Shown here: positions 4,888 to 8,764 of the stretch, in pieces | Layout: the number at the start of each line of letters is the position of its first letter | Position numbering within the stretch: the first letter of the stretch is position 1 | Assembly: GCA_900759575.1 (NCBI GenBank) | Contig: CAAEVU010000088.1 | Span: 1-8,764 of the forward strand | Direction: 5' to 3' | Source: Clostridia bacterium | GTDB taxonomy: Bacteria; Bacillota; Clostridia; Oscillospirales; Acutalibacteraceae | Length of the DNA: 8,764 bases | Translations under genes and position numbers: made by a program | Notes under the pieces: model-generated | The model's database searches: none | Told to the model about the DNA's origin: nothing | What the model saw: only the letters and a program-made list of their open reading frames with translations

Positions 4888-5592
4888 ATGAAAATCTTGC
4901 GAATGGTGCGGAATTTGATCTTGTTGGTGTTTACCATCTGCCTTTGTGCAGTGTTGGCCCTTGTTTATATGGGGTGGCGTATGTATACGCAGGCGTTGGA
5001 AGCCATGCCATTGGATCAAAAGGTAAAGCAGGTGCAGTCCCAGGAGAGCTACACCAGCTTTGAGGAACTTCCGGAAACCTATGTGGATGCGGTGATCGCC
5101 GCGGAAGATCATCGGTTTTACGAACACAATGGGGTGGATGTGATCGCCCTTGGCCGGGCATTGGTCAATGACATCAAATCCATGTCATTTGTAGAAGGCG
5201 GGAGCACCATCACCCAGCAGCTTGCCAAGAACCTGTATTTTACCCAGGAAAAGGAGCTGACTCGGAAAATCGCAGAGGTATTCATGGCGTTCCACTTGGA
5301 AGCAAACTATTCCAAAAAGGAACTGTTGGAGCTGTACGTAAACAGCATCTATTTTGGAAATGGCTGCTATGATGTGGCTTCTGCCACCCGTTCTTATTTT
5401 GGGATAGAACCCAGTCAGATGGATGAAAACCAGTGTACGCTGCTTGCAGGAATTCCCAATGCGCCGTCCGTGTATGACCTAACTCAAAATCCGGATCTGG
5501 CGGCTCAGCGTCAGCGGCAGGTGTTGCATCTGATGGTGAAATATGAGTACTTAACAGCCACGGAAGCATCCACCATCCAGCCTGCTGCGTGA
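4888..5592 (+). CDS. Monofunctional peptidoglycan glycosyltransferase (GT51, MtgA/SgtB-like)
   Basis: A 234-residue membrane-anchored enzyme that polymerises lipid II into glycan strands on the outer face of the membrane. Residues 10-30 form the N-terminal signal anchor. The GT51 motifs follow in order: EDHRFYEHNGVD (73-84, catalytic E73), GGSTITQQLAKN (104-115), RKIAE (126-130, second catalytic E130) and KKELLELYVNSIYFGNG (143-159). There is no transpeptidase domain and the protein ends about 75 residues after the last motif, so it is a stand-alone transglycosylase and not a truncated class A penicillin-binding protein. The ATG follows AGAGGAA at 6-7 bases. It lies 121 bases after yaaA and 58 bases before the AraC-family gene, with no terminator on either side, so some co-transcription is likely. 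Confidence 0.93.
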   Translation: MKILRMVRNLILLVFTICLCAVLALVYMGWRMYTQALEAMPLDQKVKQVQSQESYTSFEELPETYVDAVIAAEDHRFYEHNGVDVIALGRALVNDIKSMSFVEGGSTITQQLAKNLYFTQEKELTRKIAEVFMAFHLEANYSKKELLELYVNSIYFGNGCYDVASATRSYFGIEPSQMDENQCTLLAGIPNAPSVYDLTQNPDLAAQRQRQVLHLMVKYEYLTATEASTIQPAA

Positions 5593-5650
5593 CGCACAGA
5601 AGTGAAAATGGCATGGGATTATTGGAGAAAAGCGGGAAGAAGGGATTTCA

Positions 5651-6625
5651 TTGCGGGAAGATCTAATGCGGGAACTCCGCCGGGTAACGGAAGAGGAGGA
5701 GCGGCTGCTTGCTGGCGGCCAGGTGGATAAAACACTGTACAGCTCTGGAGGCGGTTTCCAAATTGACAGTGAAAAGCTGCTTGTCAAAGGAAAATTGATA
5801 ACCGTAAGACCCCATACCCGGTTTGCGGCATTTCCCGTTCACAGCCACAATTACGTGGAGATCATGTACATGTGTTCCGGACAGACCGTCCATACCATCG
5901 AGGGGCAGCCTCCCTTGACGCTTCGTGCAGGGGAGCTGCTGTTTTTGAACCAGCATGCTGCTCATGGGGTGGAACGGGCGGAAGAAGGGGACGTGGGCGT
6001 CAATTTTATTGTGCTTCCCCAGTTTTTTGACTACGCCCTGACCTTGATAGGAACGGACAATGTTTTGGGAAAGTTTCTCCTTGGGGGATTGCGCCAAGGG
6101 GGCGGGGAAATGAGCTGCCTGCATTTTCATGTGGCGGAAGTTCCCACCGTGCAAAACCTGGTGGAAAATTTGATTTGGGGATTGGTCCATCCCCAGCCAA
6201 ATGCCCGAAGGATCAATCAAGCTACCATGGGCCTTTTGTTGTTACAGTTGCTGAACTACACGGGGGATTTGGAAGAGACTTCGGGGAACGGGGCGGTTTT
6301 GGCGGCCTTGCGTGAGATAGAAGAAAATTACCGGGCAGCGGATTTGACTCACTTGGCCAAAATGCTCCATGTGTCGTTGCCATATTTGAGCGCGGCGGTG
6401 CGCAGAGCCACGGGCCACACGTTTAAGGACCTTCTCTTGGAAAAGAGACTTTCCAAAGCGGCGCAGCTGCTTCGGGAAACACGGCTGACCACCCAGGATA
6501 TCATCTTGGCGGTGGGGTATGAAAACACCAGCTATTTTTACCGTGTTTTCCGGGAGCGTTTTGGTGTCACTCCCAAGGATTACCGGAAAACATTGGGTAA
6601 GGAGTATTTTCCAAAAGAAGCTTAA
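5651..6625 (+). CDS. AraC-family transcriptional regulator (probable rhamnose regulator)
   Basis: A 324-residue cytoplasmic regulator. The N-terminal half holds a cupin-type ligand-binding domain (about 45-160) with HSHNYVEI (H64, H66, E70) and GELLFLNQHAAH. The C-terminal AraC/XylS DNA-binding domain (about 222-314) has two helix-turn-helix units: LAKMLHVSLPYLSAAVRRATG (235-255) and TQDIILAVGYENTSYFYRVF (281-300), closing with the family signature FGVTPKDYRK. The start is TTG at 5651 with AAGGGA about 6 bases upstream; ATG at 5666 preceded by GGGAAG is a plausible alternative five codons shorter. It lies directly upstream of rhaB and rhaA on the same strand, so a role as RhaS/RhaR-type activator is likely by context; the ligand is not proven by sequence. 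It is closed by the terminator at 6649-6685. Confidence 0.92.
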   Translation: MREDLMRELRRVTEEEERLLAGGQVDKTLYSSGGGFQIDSEKLLVKGKLITVRPHTRFAAFPVHSHNYVEIMYMCSGQTVHTIEGQPPLTLRAGELLFLNQHAAHGVERAEEGDVGVNFIVLPQFFDYALTLIGTDNVLGKFLLGGLRQGGGEMSCLHFHVAEVPTVQNLVENLIWGLVHPQPNARRINQATMGLLLLQLLNYTGDLEETSGNGAVLAALREIEENYRAADLTHLAKMLHVSLPYLSAAVRRATGHTFKDLLLEKRLSKAAQLLRETRLTTQDIILAVGYENTSYFYRVFRERFGVTPKDYRKTLGKEYFPKEA

Positions 6626-6648
6626 TTTGTTTGGACAATCAAAAAGTT

Positions 6649-6685
6649 AGGACGTATTTTCTCAAAAGTACGTCCTTCTTTTTTT
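6649..6685 (+). terminator. Intrinsic terminator between the AraC-family gene and rhaB
   Basis: AGGACGTA (6649-6656) pairs perfectly with TACGTCCT (6669-6676), and inner TTTT/AAAA extend the stem around a CTC loop with one bulged G. The stem is followed by TCTTTTTTT to 6685. It ends the regulator transcript and sits only 44 bases before the rhaB start, so it may also act as an attenuator or operator for rhaBA. Confidence 0.88.
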
Positions 6686-6728
6686 GCCCCTTTCGCGGTA
6701 TGCTGAAGAAAAGAAAGGGGGAGAGGAC

Positions 6729-8135
6729 TTGGGAACGTATTTGGCAGTGGATATAGGAGCTTCTTCCGGCCGCCATATCCTGGGATGGGTAGAAGGCGGA
6801 AAGCTGCGGTTGGAGGAAATCTATCGGTTTGAGAATCATCTGACCCGAAAAAACGGACGGCTTTGCTGGAATATGGATGCGCTGACAGAAGAGATTCTGC
6901 GAGGGTTGGAACGTTGCCGGGAGCTTTCCAAAATTCCGGACAGTATGGGGATCGATACCTGGGCGGTGGATTTCGTCCTATTAGATGGTCAAGGGACTCC
7001 ACTGGGGGACGCGGTTGCATATCGGGATAACCGCACCCGAGGAATGGACCGCGTTGTGGAAGAGCTTATCCCGTCTAGGGACCTGTATGCACGTACAGGG
7101 ATTCAGAAACAGGAGTTCAATACCATTTACCAGCTGATGGCTATAAAGCGACAGGAACCGGAACTTTTGGAAATGGCCAGCCGCTTATTAATGGTCCCGG
7201 AATATTTGACATACCGTCTTACAGGAAGGATGGAAAACGAATATACCAACGCCACAACGACCGGCCTTGTAAATGCCAAAAGCAAAACATGGGACGAAGA
7301 GCTTCTTAAGAAACTGGGTTTTCCCAAAAAGCTGTTTGGAGAGCTTCAGCTGCCCGGATATCAAGTGGGAAGGTTTACTCAGGAAGTGCAGAAACGTGTG
7401 GGGTTCGACTGCCAGGTGTTGTTCCCGGCCACCCACGATACAGGGTCGGCCTTTTTGGCGGTTCCGGCCAAAGAAGGCGGGGTTTATCTTTCCAGCGGCA
7501 CTTGGAGCCTGTTGGGCACGGAGCTATTCCATCCCATTACCACTGGGGAAAGCCAAAAACAAAATTTCACCAACGAGGGCGGTTTTCAATACCGGTTCCG
7601 TTACTTGAAAAATATTATGGGGCTGTGGATGCTGCAATCGCTTCGCCGGGAAGAGGGGGAAGGGACAACCTTTGCCCGGTTGGAACAGGAGGCCCGAAAG
7701 GCGAAGGAGTTCCCTTCCCGGGTGGATGTAAACGACGGGAGATTTTTAGCTCCGGACCATATGGGGGACGCGATTCGCGCATTTTGCCATGAAACGGGCC
7801 AGGATGTGCCGGAAACGTTGGGGGAGCTGGTAAGCTGTGTCTATTTCAGTTTGGCCCAGAGTTACGCCCAGGGGATCGAAGAACTTGCTGCCTTGACAGG
7901 AAGGACGTATACAGCGGTAAATATTGTGGGAGGGGGAAGCCGGGACGGATACCTAAACCAGCTTACCGCTAATGCCACAGGGTTGCCGGTCTATGCAGGT
8001 CCCACAGAAGGAACCGCCCTTGGAAACCTAATGGTGCAGATGCTCACATATGGAGAATTTCCCGACCTTGCCGCCATTCGAAAAGCGGAGCGGCAAAGTT
8101 TTCCCATCCAGGAGTATTGGCCTGAAACGTTGTAA
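6729..8135 (+). CDS. rhaB: Rhamnulokinase RhaB
   Basis: A 468-residue cytoplasmic sugar kinase of the FGGY family that phosphorylates L-rhamnulose to L-rhamnulose 1-phosphate with ATP. The N-terminal ATP/phosphate loop is DIGASSGR (8-15). DTWAVDFVLLD (76-86), AYRDNRT (97-103), EYTNATTTGLVN (171-182), LSSGTWSL, NIMGLWMLQ and the C-terminal IVGGGSRDGYLNQL follow in the same order as in E. coli RhaB. The catalytic base D237 is in THDTGSA, at the same number as in E. coli. The start is TTG at 6729, with GGGGGAGAGG just upstream. An in-frame TTG at 6684 would add 15 residues, but it lies in the preceding terminator's T-tract and has no ribosome binding site. rhaA follows after 43 bases. Regulation is probably by the upstream AraC-type protein; only a weak promoter is visible. 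Confidence 0.96.
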   Translation: MGTYLAVDIGASSGRHILGWVEGGKLRLEEIYRFENHLTRKNGRLCWNMDALTEEILRGLERCRELSKIPDSMGIDTWAVDFVLLDGQGTPLGDAVAYRDNRTRGMDRVVEELIPSRDLYARTGIQKQEFNTIYQLMAIKRQEPELLEMASRLLMVPEYLTYRLTGRMENEYTNATTTGLVNAKSKTWDEELLKKLGFPKKLFGELQLPGYQVGRFTQEVQKRVGFDCQVLFPATHDTGSAFLAVPAKEGGVYLSSGTWSLLGTELFHPITTGESQKQNFTNEGGFQYRFRYLKNIMGLWMLQSLRREEGEGTTFARLEQEARKAKEFPSRVDVNDGRFLAPDHMGDAIRAFCHETGQDVPETLGELVSCVYFSLAQSYAQGIEELAALTGRTYTAVNIVGGGSRDGYLNQLTANATGLPVYAGPTEGTALGNLMVQMLTYGEFPDLAAIRKAERQSFPIQEYWPETL

Positions 8136-8178
8136 GCCAAGGATAACATTGCAATAATCACGGAAAGGATGAGCAGTT

Positions 8179-8764
8179 TTGAATCAACGGTATGAGAGCG
8201 CAAAAAAACGATACGAAGACCTGGGGATCAATGTGGAAGCCGCCTTGGAGAAACTGGCCAGGATTCCCATCAGTGTTCATTGTTGGCAGGGCGACGACGT
8301 GATCGGATTGGAAGGATCTGGCCGGGCGTTGTCGGGAGGTATCCAGACAACGGGAAATTATCCGGGTCGGGCTCGCAATTTTCAAGAACTCACCTCCGAT
8401 TTTGTCAAGGCGATGAGCTTGGTTCCTGGCAAAAAACGCATCAGCCTCCATGCAAGCTACGCTGTTTTTGAGGAAGGAGAGCAAGTTGACCGGGATCAGC
8501 TTCAGCCGCACCATTTTGACAAGTGGATCGAATTCGCAAAAGAACATGATCTGGGTATCGATTTCAATCCCACCTTTTTCAGCCATCCCATGGTCAAAGA
8601 TAACCTGACCCTATCCTCCCCCGAAGAGGAAGTGCGCCAGTTTTGGGTGTGTCATGGAATCCAGTGCAGAAGGATCTCTTCCTATATCGCGGAGAAGCTG
8701 GGCAGCCCGGTGTTGTGCAACGTGTGGATTCCCGACGGATATAAAGATATTCCGGCAGACCGAC
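8179..8764 (+). CDS. rhaA: L-rhamnose isomerase RhaA, N-terminal part (cut by window edge)
   Basis: Cytoplasmic Mn2+-dependent isomerase converting L-rhamnose to L-rhamnulose, the substrate of RhaB. The first 195 codons are in the window, a little under half of the usual length of about 420. Conserved blocks visible are HCWQGDDV (34-41), GGIQTTGNYPGRAR (53-66), VPGKKR (82-87), VDRDQ (103-107), GIDFNPTFFSHP (126-137) and NVWIPDGYKD (181-190). The metal-binding residues of the barrel lie further on and cannot be checked. The start is TTG at 8179 with AAAGGA about 9 bases upstream; the ATG at 8169 opens a short dead frame. The frame is open to the edge with no sign of decay. It forms an operon with rhaB. 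Confidence 0.95.
   Translation, partial: MNQRYESAKKRYEDLGINVEAALEKLARIPISVHCWQGDDVIGLEGSGRALSGGIQTTGNYPGRARNFQELTSDFVKAMSLVPGKKRISLHASYAVFEEGEQVDRDQLQPHHFDKWIEFAKEHDLGIDFNPTFFSHPMVKDNLTLSSPEEEVRQFWVCHGIQCRRISSYIAEKLGSPVLCNVWIPDGYKDIPADR

Noticed and set aside
6684..6728. 15-codon N-terminal extension of RhaB
   Set aside because: It begins within the T-tract of the preceding terminator and has no ribosome binding site; family proteins begin just before the VDIGASSG loop.
8158..8586. Minus-strand open frame of 142 codons at the right edge
   Set aside because: The plus strand here encodes a clear L-rhamnose isomerase N-terminus; the reverse frame is its shadow.

Overview
The window reads as ordinary chromosome from a Gram-positive anaerobe, most likely a gut-type clostridium (Oscillospiraceae/Ruminococcaceae-like). 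This rests on strong GGAGG-type ribosome binding sites, frequent TTG/GTG starts, TTGNNN-17-TATAAT promoters, short GC-rich terminators with T-tracts, and the kinds of proteins encoded. The taxon is an inference; there is no rRNA or other phylogenetic marker here. Genes cover nearly everything, and no gene-free stretch exceeds about 210 bases. I see no mobile element, CRISPR array, phage gene, tRNA or rRNA.

Layout. (1) Bases 1-545, minus strand: two overlapping flavodoxin-fold genes. The first, complete one carries an iron-sulfur-flavoprotein-type cysteine motif; only the first 14 codons of the second are inside the window. (2) Bases 680-1590, plus strand: a HAD-IIA (NagD-like) phosphatase with a clear promoter and terminator. 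(3) Bases 1609-3504, minus strand: a membrane CcdA domain fused through a Ser/Glu-rich linker to an extracytoplasmic TlpA/ResA-type thioredoxin domain, followed by a short DtxR/MntR-family metal-dependent repressor with its own promoter and terminator. (4) Bases 3533-4766, plus strand: a divergent pair, a DUF3783 protein translationally coupled to YaaA (peroxide stress protein). (5) Bases 4888-6685, plus strand: a stand-alone GT51 peptidoglycan glycosyltransferase, then an AraC-family regulator closed by a strong terminator. (6) Bases 6729-8764, plus strand: rhamnulokinase (rhaB) and the first 195 codons of L-rhamnose isomerase (rhaA).

How the genes work together. Parts 1, 3 and 4 share a redox/metal theme: flavin and Fe-S electron transfer, thiol-disulfide transfer across the membrane, a metal-sensing repressor, and YaaA, which in E. 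coli limits damage from iron plus peroxide. Parts 5-6 form a rhamnose-utilisation locus: RhaA isomerises L-rhamnose to L-rhamnulose, RhaB phosphorylates it, and the AraC-type protein just upstream is the obvious candidate sensor. The genes are of recognised families. I did not find a convincing wholly new system. The most unusual points are the Isf-type cysteine motif in a protein lacking the usual N-terminal flavin loop, the CcdA-TlpA fusion beside a DtxR-type regulator, and a run of TTG start codons across the rhamnose locus.
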